Shown: one piece after another, positions 19,515 to 27,728 of the stretch
How positions within the stretch are numbered: position 1 is the stretch's first letter
How the letters are laid out: every line of letters starts with the position of its first letter
Assembly (NCBI GenBank): GCA_947465345.1
Contig: CANHZL010000001.1
Location: 1-63,461, forward strand
Direction: 5' to 3'
DNA length: 63,461 nt
Source: Opitutia bacterium
GTDB lineage: Bacteria > Verrucomicrobiota > Verrucomicrobiae > Opitutales > UBA953
The notes under the pieces: model-generated
What the model was told of the DNA's origin: nothing
Database searches by the model: none
What the model saw: the letters and a program-made list of their open reading frames with translations, nothing else
Made by a program: the position numbers and the translations under genes

Positions 19515-20678
19515 GTGCCCAGACCCAAGACCAAGAAACCCGCCGCCCCCGCGCGCGGCCGCGCCAGCAAACCTTCCCCCCGCCGCGCCACCAAGCCGGT
19601 CCGCCGCCAGGCCGACGCCGCTTCCACCTCCACGCCCGAAGCCGCCAAGGCCCAGCCCAACCAGCGTATCGGCGTACTCATCGACGCCGATAACGTCTCC
19701 CACCAGCACCTCCCCACCCTGCGCCGCTTCATTGGCGAGACGGAGATCTCCGCCGCCCGCGCCTACGGCGACTTCAACGGCCGGCTCAGCGGCTGGCGGT
19801 CTGCCGCCCAAGACTGGCCCGAGCTCGATCTCGTTGATCAACGTAGCTACACGCCCGGCAAGAACGCGGCCGACATGCGCCTGACGATCGACGCTGTGAA
19901 GCTGATGGCCGGCTCCAATCCGCCCACGACCCTGATCTTCGTCACGAACGATAGCGACTTTACCCCGGTGGTCGAAGACGCCAAGCGTCTCGGGGTCCGG
20001 ATCATCGTCATGGGCGAACGCACCCACAAAGCGTTGCGCTCCACCGCCCACCATTACCTAAATCTATCCGAATTGCGCGAACGCATGGATAATGAGCAGG
20101 CGGCGAAATCCGATCCGCGCGTCGCCCTGGGCCTCCTTGCTCAGGCAATCCGTGCCCTCGCTCCAAAAACGAACAAAGAGGTCGGAGCTCTACTCGACCA
20201 GTTCGAGAAGATGCTACCCGAACTCCGCTTCGCCGACGCCCCGCGGGCCCAGCGCGAGGCCGGCCCCCGACGCGAAGCCCGTCCGGAACGCGCCCAGCGC
20301 GAACCGCGTCCGGCCCGCGAACCCCGCGCGCCGCGCGAAGCCCGCCCAGCGCCGGATAACTCCGGGCAGGATTACCGCGACCGCCCGAACCTCTCGTCCG
20401 CCCAGCAGGCCCAAGGCAAGGCCGAGGCTGACCAGCGCCGCGCCCAGTTGCAACAGCGCCAAGACATCATCGAAGCGCTCGTCGACGTCGCCAGCGGACT
20501 CGCGCCGGAAGGCGAATGGCTGAAGGTCGAAGTCATCAAGAAGTTCCTGCTCCAGGAGCACCCTGGCCTCGAGGCTAACGCCCCGCGCTACGCGAAGTTT
20601 TACCGGATGCTCGAAGATACTGGTCGGTTCGACGTCCAGCTCCAGGGCTCGACGGTGATGGCGCGCCTGAAGGAATAA
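19515..20678 (+). CDS. NYN-domain ribonuclease candidate with C-terminal LOTUS/OST-HTH domain
   Basis: 387 residues from GTG 19515. The upstream in-frame ATG at 19413 would add 34 residues with no protein-like character. A basic Pro/Ala-rich tail is followed by a NYN (PIN-like) domain with its acidic residues: VLIDADNV, the KNAADMRLTIDA region and VTNDSDF. A low-complexity Arg/Glu/Pro/Ala linker (about residues 235-300) precedes a winged helix of the OST-HTH/LOTUS type (EWLKVEVIKKFLLQEHPG...YRMLEDTGRFDV). The architecture implies an RNA-binding nuclease of the LabA/MARF1 type. Ends at a terminator shared with cimA. Confidence 0.85.
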   Translation: MPRPKTKKPAAPARGRASKPSPRRATKPVRRQADAASTSTPEAAKAQPNQRIGVLIDADNVSHQHLPTLRRFIGETEISAARAYGDFNGRLSGWRSAAQDWPELDLVDQRSYTPGKNAADMRLTIDAVKLMAGSNPPTTLIFVTNDSDFTPVVEDAKRLGVRIIVMGERTHKALRSTAHHYLNLSELRERMDNEQAAKSDPRVALGLLAQAIRALAPKTNKEVGALLDQFEKMLPELRFADAPRAQREAGPRREARPERAQREPRPAREPRAPREARPAPDNSGQDYRDRPNLSSAQQAQGKAEADQRRAQLQQRQDIIEALVDVASGLAPEGEWLKVEVIKKFLLQEHPGLEANAPRYAKFYRMLEDTGRFDVQLQGSTVMARLKE

Positions 20679-20715
20679 GTCTTACTTCCCAGCGAGCAGG
20701 ACAAGCGGACGCATA

Positions 20716-20748
20716 AAGGGCGGGGTAGAAAGTTTCTACCCCGCCCTT
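20716..20748. terminator. Bidirectional intrinsic terminator
   Basis: Long stem AAGGGCGGGGTAGAA/TTCTACCCCGCCCTT between the convergent NYN and cimA genes. Confidence 0.85.
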
Positions 20749-20773
20749 AAGGCAGTCAACGGTCAGACCGCGG

Positions 20774-22333
20774 TCAGGACAGCGCGAAAGCGTAGCCGTC
20801 GACGATCGCCTGCAGGGAGGCTTCGACGAGGTTTTCGCTGACGCCGACCGTACCCCAGGAGGCTTTGCCGTCGGAAGAGCGGATGACCACGCGGGTTTTG
20901 GCTGCGGTCCCGTCGGTACCTCCGAGGATGCGCACTTTGTAATCCACGAGGCTGACCTTCGCCAGCTTCGGGAAGGACTTCAAGAGAGCGGAACGCAGCG
21001 CCTGGTCGAGAGCATGGACCGGTCCGTCGCCTTCGGCCACGGTGAGGGTCTCCTTGCCGCCGATGCTGAGGCGGACCACGGCTTCGCAATAGGCCGAGCC
21101 GTTGGCGCCGCGCGCGGTGACATGGTAGGAGGCGACCTCGAAAGGCGCGGCCTTACTCTTGCCGATATGGCGGCGGAGCAGGAGCGCGAGCGAGGCTTCG
21201 GCGTCTTCGAAACTCCAACCGCCGTGCTCGAGCTTCTTCAGCTCATCGAGGGCGGTAGCGGTGGCGGGATTGTCGCGGTCGAGGTCGATGCCGAGGGACT
21301 TCGCCTTGAGGACAATGTTGCTGCGGCCGGACTGGTCGCTGACGAGCACGGTGCGCTCGTTGCCGACGACGGTCGGGTCGATATGCTCGTAAGCGGCGGA
21401 GAACTTACGAACGGCATCGACGTGCGTGCCGCCCTTGTGGGCGAAGGCCGCGGTGCCGACCCACGGACGGCGAGGGTCGGGAGCGAGGTTGGCGACGCCA
21501 TCAACGAAACGCGAGAGGCCAGCGAGGCCCTTGAGTGAGGTCGAGGAGACGCACTTCCAGCCGAACTTCAGCTGGGCGCAAGGGATGACCGCAGTGAGAT
21601 CACAGTTGCCAGTGCGCTCGCCGATGCCGTTGACGGTACCCTGGACGTGCGAGGCACCCGCCTCGAGCGAAGCCAGCGCGTTGGCGAGGCCGAGGCCAGC
21701 GTCGTCGTGCGTGTGGATGCCGACAGGCGTCTTCTTCAGCGCGGCGAGAGCGGCGCGGGTGGCCGCGGCGACTTCAGCCGGCAGGGAGCCGCCATTGGTG
21801 TCGCAAAGGACGATGCGGTCGGCACCGCCTTCGACGGCGGCGAGCATGGAAGCGATGGCGTAGGCCGGATCTTCCTTCCAGCCGTCAATCGCGTGTTCGC
21901 AATCGTAGACGACCTCACGGCGATGGGACTTCAGGAAAGCGACCGTGTCGCGGATCATCTCGAGATTCTCCTCGGGCGAACAGCGAAGGACTTCGCGGAC
22001 ATGGAGGGCAGAGGTTTTACCGTAGATTGTGACCACTGGGGTGTCGACCTCGAGGAGGCCGCGCACCTGGGCGTCTTCGGAGGCGCGCACGCCCTTGCGG
22101 CGAGTCGACCCGAAGGCCGCCAGCTTGGCATGCTTGAACTTGATCTTCTTGGCGCGGGCGAAGAACTCGACATCACGGGGATTGGAGCCCGGCCAGCCGC
22201 CTTCGATATAGGTCATGCCGAAGCGCTCGAGCTCGGCGGCGATGCGCAGCTTGTCATCGACGGAGAAATGAATGCCCTGCCCCTGCGAGCCGTCGCGGAG
22301 GGTGGTATCATAGATTTCGATCGAGCGTGCCAT
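20774..22333 (-). CDS. cimA: (R)-citramalate synthase
   Basis: 519 residues. It condenses pyruvate and acetyl-CoA into citramalate, the threonine-independent route to isoleucine. The HMGL-like TIM barrel starts with IEIYDTTLRDGSQGQGI; GGWPGSNPRDVEFF and VGIHTHDDAGLGLANAL are typical of the long CimA type rather than LeuA. The C-terminal 150 residues form the LeuA allosteric domain that binds isoleucine in this family. There is no Shine-Dalgarno at the ATG. An isoleucine-rich leader frame and alternative hairpins lie directly upstream. Confidence 0.93.
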   Translation of the reverse strand: MARSIEIYDTTLRDGSQGQGIHFSVDDKLRIAAELERFGMTYIEGGWPGSNPRDVEFFARAKKIKFKHAKLAAFGSTRRKGVRASEDAQVRGLLEVDTPVVTIYGKTSALHVREVLRCSPEENLEMIRDTVAFLKSHRREVVYDCEHAIDGWKEDPAYAIASMLAAVEGGADRIVLCDTNGGSLPAEVAAATRAALAALKKTPVGIHTHDDAGLGLANALASLEAGASHVQGTVNGIGERTGNCDLTAVIPCAQLKFGWKCVSSTSLKGLAGLSRFVDGVANLAPDPRRPWVGTAAFAHKGGTHVDAVRKFSAAYEHIDPTVVGNERTVLVSDQSGRSNIVLKAKSLGIDLDRDNPATATALDELKKLEHGGWSFEDAEASLALLLRRHIGKSKAAPFEVASYHVTARGANGSAYCEAVVRLSIGGKETLTVAEGDGPVHALDQALRSALLKSFPKLAKVSLVDYKVRILGGTDGTAAKTRVVIRSSDGKASWGTVGVSENLVEASLQAIVDGYAFALS

Positions 22334-22370
22334 GGTGGTGTGGGTGGGAAAGAGGTGTAAAGGGAGGGGG

Positions 22371-22436
22371 CCGTTCCGGGCGCCGCGGAACGGGGAGTCG
22401 CCCGTCGGGCGTTCCGTTCAGCGGGCTTAGAGCCCG
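22371..22436 (-). promoter_or_regulatory. Putative isoleucine attenuator of cimA
   Basis: Read on the minus strand, AGCCCG can pair with CGGGCT across the leader stop codon (22422-22436). Downstream, three related segments follow: CGGAACG (22410-22416), CGTTCCG (22386-22392) and CGGAACGG (22371-22378). The middle one can pair with either flank; the distal pairing is 8 bp perfect with a 7-nt loop. GCCCG at 22422-22426 can also pair with CGGGC at 22400-22404. This is the mutually exclusive layout of a leader-peptide attenuator. No U-run follows the distal hairpin, so control could be Rho-dependent or translational. Confidence 0.55.
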
Positions 22437-22516
22437 ATGATGGTAATAATCGCCGGAATGATGGCACGACCGTCCGCGATGCGGAGGGAGGTCGAAGACT
22501 GGGCCAGGGATTCCAT
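22427..22516 (-). CDS. Isoleucine-rich leader peptide upstream of cimA
   Basis: A 29-residue frame, ATG 22516 to TAA 22427, ending A-I-I-P-A-I-I-T-I-I-G-L. Seven of 29 residues are Ile and six lie in the last eleven, immediately before the alternative hairpins and 93 bp upstream of the isoleucine pathway enzyme cimA. This is the layout of ilvL-type leaders. It overlaps no other gene. A longer in-frame extension upstream exists but runs antisense into the secreted protein at 22624. No Shine-Dalgarno is seen, which is normal for this genome. Confidence 0.6.
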   Translation of the reverse strand: MESLAQSSTSLRIADGRAIIPAIITIIGL

Positions 22517-22623
22517 GACGAAGACCCTGACTTCAAGGGCCGAGGCATTGAGAGTCAAAGGCAAAGGAGCCCGAAGCAGGTCGACGCTCGCCAAAAGGCC
22601 AATAAATGCCCATTTATCGGCCC

Positions 22624-23376
22624 ATGCGCCGCCTCGCCGCCCTTCTCCTGCTCTTGGCGGGCGCCATCTCCTCGCCGGCCCAGTGGCAGATCTTCGCGGA
22701 GAAACTGCCGAAGCCTGGCACCTGGGCACGCTACCAGCACGAGACCATCCGCGACGGCAAAGCAGTCTCAAAGAGCGAACTCAGCCTCTCGATTCGCACC
22801 GGCATGAACGTCGGCGGCAAGCCGCACGTCTGGTTCACGGTCGAGCCAGTGGGCTGGCTGGGATCTCGCGAACAAGCTCCACTGCGGCTCCTCCTCAGTG
22901 CGGACATGGATCGCAAACGCGCCAGCCGCCTCATCGAGAACGCCCAGGAGATCGTCTTCTCCAACGCCGTCAAAGGTTCCTATCACATGACCCGCGAAGA
23001 CATCGCCTGGGTATCGAAGTGGGCGAACCTGACCTACACCAGCGAGTTGAACGAGGATACGCCCGCGAAAGAAACCATCGAAGCCGTAGGCAAACCCTTC
23101 ACGTGTGAGCGCATGAAGATGCTCGCGAGCACGGTGACCGACCCGCCGATGGTCCCGAAGCAGACCATCGAATTTAAAGGTACCGTCTGGCGGTCCGACG
23201 CGACCCCCTTCGGCGTCGTGCGAGCGGAGTGGGTCGAGAAGACCACGAAGAAGGACCGTAACCGCGAGGAAACCCGCCGCCTCACCTTGCTGGCGAGCGG
23301 CTGGGAAGCGCCGCCAGCCGAACCAGTCGACCGCGGTAAAGACTTCTCGGTCTGGCGCCTTATCTTCAATCGCTAA
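22624..23376 (+). CDS. Secreted protein of unknown function
   Basis: 250 residues from ATG 22624, chosen because it begins the signal peptide directly (MRRLAALLLLLAGAISSPAQ); an in-frame ATG lies 18 bp upstream. The mature part is beta-rich with no motif I recognise (for example VWFTVEPVGWLGSREQ and RLTLLASGWEAPP). It is probably periplasmic. Divergent from the cimA leader and followed by the terminator of tRNA-Phe. Confidence 0.75.
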   Translation: MRRLAALLLLLAGAISSPAQWQIFAEKLPKPGTWARYQHETIRDGKAVSKSELSLSIRTGMNVGGKPHVWFTVEPVGWLGSREQAPLRLLLSADMDRKRASRLIENAQEIVFSNAVKGSYHMTREDIAWVSKWANLTYTSELNEDTPAKETIEAVGKPFTCERMKMLASTVTDPPMVPKQTIEFKGTVWRSDATPFGVVRAEWVEKTTKKDRNREETRRLTLLASGWEAPPAEPVDRGKDFSVWRLIFNR

Positions 23377-23389
23377 GGCTTCAAAAGGA

Positions 23390-23421
23390 CCAGCCCACCC
23401 GGGTTAAATCGGATGGGCTGG
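23390..23421. terminator. Hairpin between secreted protein and tRNA-Phe
   Basis: Stem CCAGCCCA/TGGGCTGG, preceded by AAAA on the plus strand. It can end tRNA-Phe on the minus strand and the secreted-protein gene on the plus strand. Confidence 0.6.
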
Positions 23422-23428
23422 CGTTAAA

Positions 23429-23504
23429 TGGTGGCCTGAGTCGGAATCGAACCAACGACACGACGCTCTTCAGGCGTCTGCTCTACCAACTGAGCTATCA
23501 GGCC
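23429..23504 (-). tRNA. tRNA-Phe (GAA)
   Basis: Acceptor GGCCTGA/TCAGGCC, D-arm TAGCTCAGTTGGTAGAGCA, anticodon stem GACGC/GCGTC with loop CTGAAGA (anticodon GAA), T-loop TTCGATT, discriminator A, encoded CCA at 23429-23431. Confidence 0.96.
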
Positions 23505-23580
23505 AATTAACTGGACGTTCAGAAGGACAAAGCCCCCCTTCCCTGTCAATCCGACAAGGAAGAGAGGCTTAAAAAGGCCT

Positions 23581-24825
23581 TCAGAAGCTGAATTTCCAAG
23601 CCGACAGGCGACGTTCGACCTCGGCGATGACTTCGGCTTCACCGGCCTCGCCCTTATCGGAAACGAAGGTCACGGAGAAGCGAACGAACGAACCGCAATC
23701 ATCCCACGGCACGGTGGAGATGAGGTGCTCGGTGATCATCCACTGCGAGAAGGCCTCGCCGGAATCAAAGCTCACCGTGCCGGAAGGACCGGTGGCGGAC
23801 TTCGGTGCGGGCATGTAGAGGAAGAAGCCGGCACCGGGCTTACGCACCTGGAAGCCGAGCTTAGCGAGGACGCCGACGAGCTTGTCCATGCGGCGCGAAT
23901 ACTTGGCAGCGATGGCCTTCGGGATGGAGACTTCGTCGAGACCAGCAGCCCCGGCCTTCTGGATGCCGAGGAACTGACCGGAGTCAGAATTGTCTTTCAC
24001 ATCGCCGTAGGCACGGACGAGCAGCGCGTTGCCGGCGACGAAGCCGATACGCCAGCCGGTCATATTGTGGCTCTTGGAGAGCGAATGCAGCTCGAGGGCG
24101 ACGTCCTTCGCGCCCGGGACCTGCAGGATCGAGACCTGCTCAGCGCCGAAGTGAAGCGAGCCGTAGGCCGCGTCTTGAATGACGACGAGGTTATGCTGCT
24201 TAGCGAAGGCGACGACTTCCTCGAAGAACTTGCGGGTAGCGACGGCGCCGGTCGGGTTGTTCGGGTAATTGAGGACGAGCACCTTGGCCTTGGCCAAGAT
24301 GTCGGCAGGGATGGACTTTAGATCGGGGAGGAAGTTATTCTCGGCGGTGAGCTTCAGGTTATGGACGAGTCCGCCATAATACTTGGCGTGTGTGCCGAAC
24401 ACCGGGTAGCCTGGGACGGTCATGAGGACGTAGTCGCCAGGATTGATGAGGCAGCCCGGGAGAATCGAGAGCGCAGCCTTGGAGCCGATCGAGTGAAGGA
24501 CCTCGGTGTCGGCGTCGACGGTCACGCCGAAGAGATTCTGCATGTAGCGGGCGGCGGCCTGCTTGAAGTCCGCGCCACCGTTGTCGGCGTAGCCACGATT
24601 CTCGGACTTGGCGGCTTCGGTCTGCAGCGCTTTTACCACCATCGGGAACGCCATCTCGTCGGGCTCGCCGACGCCGAGGTCGATCAGGGCGACGTCGGGC
24701 TTCGCCTTCTTGGCGGCGGCCTTGGCGCGCTTGATTTTTTCGAACTTATAGATCGCGGTCGACTTACCGTAATTGACGCCGCCGATGCGTTCGGCGAAAA
24801 GCTGCTGGATATAGGAGTCGGACAT
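23581..24825 (-). CDS. dapL: LL-diaminopimelate aminotransferase
   Basis: 414 residues, fold-type I PLP enzyme. It makes LL-diaminopimelate from tetrahydrodipicolinate in one step, for lysine and peptidoglycan, as in Chlamydiae, Verrucomicrobia and plants. Visible motifs are LGVGEPDE, the NRGYADNGG segment, the PGYPVFGTHAKYYGG region, NYPNNPTGA, and SLSKSHNMTGWRIGF with the PLP lysine. The start ATG has no Shine-Dalgarno. Divergent from tspO with a 96-bp gap. Confidence 0.95.
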   Translation of the reverse strand: MSDSYIQQLFAERIGGVNYGKSTAIYKFEKIKRAKAAAKKAKPDVALIDLGVGEPDEMAFPMVVKALQTEAAKSENRGYADNGGADFKQAAARYMQNLFGVTVDADTEVLHSIGSKAALSILPGCLINPGDYVLMTVPGYPVFGTHAKYYGGLVHNLKLTAENNFLPDLKSIPADILAKAKVLVLNYPNNPTGAVATRKFFEEVVAFAKQHNLVVIQDAAYGSLHFGAEQVSILQVPGAKDVALELHSLSKSHNMTGWRIGFVAGNALLVRAYGDVKDNSDSGQFLGIQKAGAAGLDEVSIPKAIAAKYSRRMDKLVGVLAKLGFQVRKPGAGFFLYMPAPKSATGPSGTVSFDSGEAFSQWMITEHLISTVPWDDCGSFVRFSVTFVSDKGEAGEAEVIAEVERRLSAWKFSF

Positions 24826-24921
24826 GGTGATAAGGCCTTAAAAAGAGGGGCAAAGCGGCGGATGGCAAGCGGACTCCGCCCATGGCCTTGCCTAGGTCCG
24901 TCTCCGGGCGATAATGACCTC

Positions 24922-25395
24922 ATGGAACCAACCCCTGGGCAGCCAAAGAACATCGGACGTGCCATCATACTCGCCATCTCCTGTAACGTCATCGGGGCGC
25001 TAGGAGCCTTCACCACGAGGCCCGAGATTAAGGGGTGGTATTCCGAACTTACCAAGCCGGGGTTCAATCCGCCCAACTGGATTTTCGGGCCCGTCTGGGT
25101 CACGATCTATATCTGGATGGCCTTAGCTGCCTCCGCCGCATGGGATGACCGGCCGGCCCGTCGTACGTTCTTCATCATCCTGCTGGTGAACGCACTCTGG
25201 TCCCTGCTCTTCTTCGGGATGCATCGTCCCGACCTCGCGCTGATCGATATCCTGGCTTATCTGATTCTGCTCATCGTCTGGATTCGCCAGCTCTGGCCGC
25301 AGCATCGCGGCTACGCCCTGCTCCAGCTTCCGCACCTGCTCTGGGTGAGCTTCGCCACCACGCTCAACGCAAGTATCTGGTGGCTGAATAAATAA
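24922..25395 (+). CDS. TspO/MBR-family tryptophan-rich sensory protein
   Basis: 157 residues with five helices. The hallmark KPGFNPPNWIFGPVWVTIYIWMA is present. TspO proteins bind porphyrins or cholesterol-like ligands in the membrane and affect tetrapyrrole and stress responses. The start at 24922 (MEPTPGQPKN) is chosen; the open frame extends far upstream antisense to dapL without coding character. Ends at a hairpin terminator shared with the sugar operon. Confidence 0.92.
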   Translation: MEPTPGQPKNIGRAIILAISCNVIGALGAFTTRPEIKGWYSELTKPGFNPPNWIFGPVWVTIYIWMALAASAAWDDRPARRTFFIILLVNALWSLLFFGMHRPDLALIDILAYLILLIVWIRQLWPQHRGYALLQLPHLLWVSFATTLNASIWWLNK

Positions 25396-25396
25396 A

Positions 25397-25419
25397 AAGG
25401 CCCCGAGAGACGGGGCCTT
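25397..25419. terminator. Bidirectional intrinsic terminator
   Basis: Stem AAGGCCCCG/CGGGGCCTT with a 5-nt loop, preceded by AATAAAA. It ends tspO and the xylA-led operon. Confidence 0.85.
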
Positions 25420-25440
25420 CGTGAGCGACTGGCGGACGCC

Positions 25441-26610
25441 TTAGTCTGCAAGCTTCGTCCAGCGGGCGTTACCCTTCGAGGACTTCACCGCAGCCTCGAT
25501 GAAGGCCATGCCGGTGACGCCGTCGTCAATCGACGGGAAGTCGTAGCCGTCCTTCGGAGCCTTGCGGCCTTCCAGGCGGTCAGTGATGGCTTCGGCGGCG
25601 GCGCGATAGATGTTCGCAAACGCTTCGATGAAGGCTTCCGGGTGGCCGAACGGCGTGCGGCTATACTTCTTGCAGGCGGCGCCGTTGTAGGAGTTGCCGC
25701 GACGGTGAACCTGACGAGGCTGGTCGAGATACTTCACGATCAGCTCATTCGGATGCTCCTGGTGCCACTCGAGCGAAGCCAGGGTTCCATAAACGCGGAT
25801 GTTCAGATTGTTCTCGTCGCCGGTGGAGATCTGCGAGGCGTGGAGAACGCCCTTCGCGCCACCTTTATAGCGGACGAGCATGTTGGCGTCGTCGTCGAGC
25901 AAACGACCGGGGATGAAGGTACTGAGGTCGGCGGCGATCTCCTTGATTTCGAGGCCGGTGACGTACTGGACGAGGTTCTCGGCGTGCGTGCCGATATCGC
26001 CGACGCAATTCGAGACACCAGAGCAGTTCGGATCCATGCGCCAGTTAGCGATCTTCTGAATCTTGCCGGACTGCAGCGCGCCGATGCCATAACCCTGAGG
26101 GTACTCGACGAGGATCTTGTTAATCTTGCCGAGCTTACCGGCGGCCACGAAGTCGCGGGCTTCCTTGACCATCGGGTAGCCGGTGTAGTTATGCAGCAGC
26201 GCGAAGACCAGGCCGCTCTTCTTGACGACGGCCTTGAGCTTCTTCGCTTCGGCGAGGGAGAACGCGAGGGGCTTCTCGCAAATCACGTGGATGCCGGCTT
26301 CAAGGAAGGCCTTGGCCACGGGGTAGTGCAGGTCATTGCGTGCGACGATCGACACGAAGTCGATGCGGTCGCCCAGCGGGCGCTTGGCTTCAGCCTTGGC
26401 CATCTCAGCGTACGAAGCGTACACACGGGCGGGGTCGAGGTTGAAGTCTTGGCCGGAGAGGCGGGACTTCTCGGGGTCCGAGGAGAACGCGCCGGCGACG
26501 AGGTCGATCTTACCGTCGAGGGCCGCCGCCATGCGATGCACGCCGCCGATGAAGGCGCCGCGACCGCCGCCGACCATGCCCATGCGGAGTTTACGATTAA
26601 GGGATGCCAT
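25441..26610 (-). CDS. Gfo/Idh/MocA-family oxidoreductase
   Basis: 389 residues. The N-terminal Rossmann motif is GMVGGGRGAFIGGVHR and the catalytic EKP motif is ICEKPLAFS, followed by the beta-sheet dimer domain containing NCVGDIGTHAENLV. It would oxidise a sugar or inositol-like polyol with NAD(P). It is the last gene of the xylA operon, 11 bp after the paralogue, and is only distantly similar to it, so the two may act in sequence. Confidence 0.9.
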   Translation of the reverse strand: MASLNRKLRMGMVGGGRGAFIGGVHRMAAALDGKIDLVAGAFSSDPEKSRLSGQDFNLDPARVYASYAEMAKAEAKRPLGDRIDFVSIVARNDLHYPVAKAFLEAGIHVICEKPLAFSLAEAKKLKAVVKKSGLVFALLHNYTGYPMVKEARDFVAAGKLGKINKILVEYPQGYGIGALQSGKIQKIANWRMDPNCSGVSNCVGDIGTHAENLVQYVTGLEIKEIAADLSTFIPGRLLDDDANMLVRYKGGAKGVLHASQISTGDENNLNIRVYGTLASLEWHQEHPNELIVKYLDQPRQVHRRGNSYNGAACKKYSRTPFGHPEAFIEAFANIYRAAAEAITDRLEGRKAPKDGYDFPSIDDGVTGMAFIEAAVKSSKGNARWTKLAD

Positions 26611-26621
26611 AGGTGTGTGAA

Positions 26622-27704
26622 TCAGAGAGAGACGGGCTTGCCGGACTTCGCCGAAGCGTAGATGGCGTCGATAACCTGCATCAGGCGGTAGGCCTGCTCA
26701 GGCGTATTCAGCGGCTTGGCGCGGCCTTCAATGGCCTCGATGAAGTTCGCGGCGGAAGCAATGCGGCCCATGTCCTCGCACGCAGGCGTGACGATGGAGC
26801 GGTTCACGCTGTTGCCGTTTTCCTGGACGTAGAGTTCGCAGGTATCGATCGCGGTGTTGTCGAGGCCGTCGATGCCGAAGAGGCGCTCGACCTTGCCGCC
26901 AGCCTTGGTGCCTTGGAAAACAACGGAGACTTCCTCGCGCTTGATCATCTCAGCCCAAGAAACCTGCAGGGTCAGCACCTGGCCGGTCTTGAAGGTGACG
27001 AAGCCATGCGCGGCGTTCTCGACGTCGGTGACGCCGCCGACGCGGTCTGGGATGCCCCACGGGCCCTTGAAGGACTTGTCCTGAATGAAATCATTAAAGG
27101 TCTGGCCGAGGACGTGCGCCGGCTCGGGATAGCCCATGAAATACATCGCGAGGTCAACCATGTGCAGCAAATCAATGAGCGGACCGCCGCCGGAGAGCTC
27201 CTTAGTGGTAAACCAGCCGCCGAAGCCCGGGATGCCGGTGCGGCGGATCCACTTCGCTTGCGCGGAGTTGATCTTACCGACCTGACCCTGCTCGACGTAC
27301 TTGATCATCGCCTGCGACTCGGGACGGGCGCGGTTGTTGAAATTGAACATCACGTGCTTTCCCGACTTCTTGGAGGCGGCGATGATCTCGAGGACTTCCG
27401 GAGCGCTGAGCGCCGGAGGCTTTTCACAGAACACATGCTTACCGGCGTTGAGGCACTGGATGGCGAGCGCAGCGTGGAACTTGTTCGGAACGATGACGCT
27501 GACGGCATCGAGGTCCTTATGGGCCGCGAGCATGGCGTCGACGGACTCGTAGGCATGGGGGACCCCCCACTTCGTGGCGGCCTTCTGGGCGGCGCCCGGC
27601 GCGGGATCCGCGACCGCGATGATTTCCGCGCCCGCCTGCTTGAAGCCGGCGGCGTGGTACTGGAGCATGCCACCTGCTCCGATGACGCCTACTTTGGTAG
27701 CCAT
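26622..27704 (-). CDS. Gfo/Idh/MocA-family oxidoreductase
   Basis: 360 residues. The Rossmann motif is VGVIGAGGMLQYHA, the EKP motif is FCEKPPALS, and the substrate-domain helix contains GGPLIDLLHMVDLAMYF. An NAD(P)-dependent sugar dehydrogenase is expected, substrate unknown. It lies 24 bp after the TIM-barrel isomerase gene and 11 bp before the second dehydrogenase, so the three form one transcript. Combined with the epimerase-like protein this resembles keto-sugar oxidation modules. Confidence 0.9.
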   Translation of the reverse strand: MATKVGVIGAGGMLQYHAAGFKQAGAEIIAVADPAPGAAQKAATKWGVPHAYESVDAMLAAHKDLDAVSVIVPNKFHAALAIQCLNAGKHVFCEKPPALSAPEVLEIIAASKKSGKHVMFNFNNRARPESQAMIKYVEQGQVGKINSAQAKWIRRTGIPGFGGWFTTKELSGGGPLIDLLHMVDLAMYFMGYPEPAHVLGQTFNDFIQDKSFKGPWGIPDRVGGVTDVENAAHGFVTFKTGQVLTLQVSWAEMIKREEVSVVFQGTKAGGKVERLFGIDGLDNTAIDTCELYVQENGNSVNRSIVTPACEDMGRIASAANFIEAIEGRAKPLNTPEQAYRLMQVIDAIYASAKSGKPVSL

Positions 27705-27728
27705 GAGATGTGTTCGTTGGAGAGGTGA

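Noticed and set aside
22427..22771. 114-codon minus-strand frame upstream of cimA
   Set aside because: Its first two thirds are antisense to the secreted-protein gene and Arg/Ala-rich; only the last 29 codons make a sensible leader peptide.
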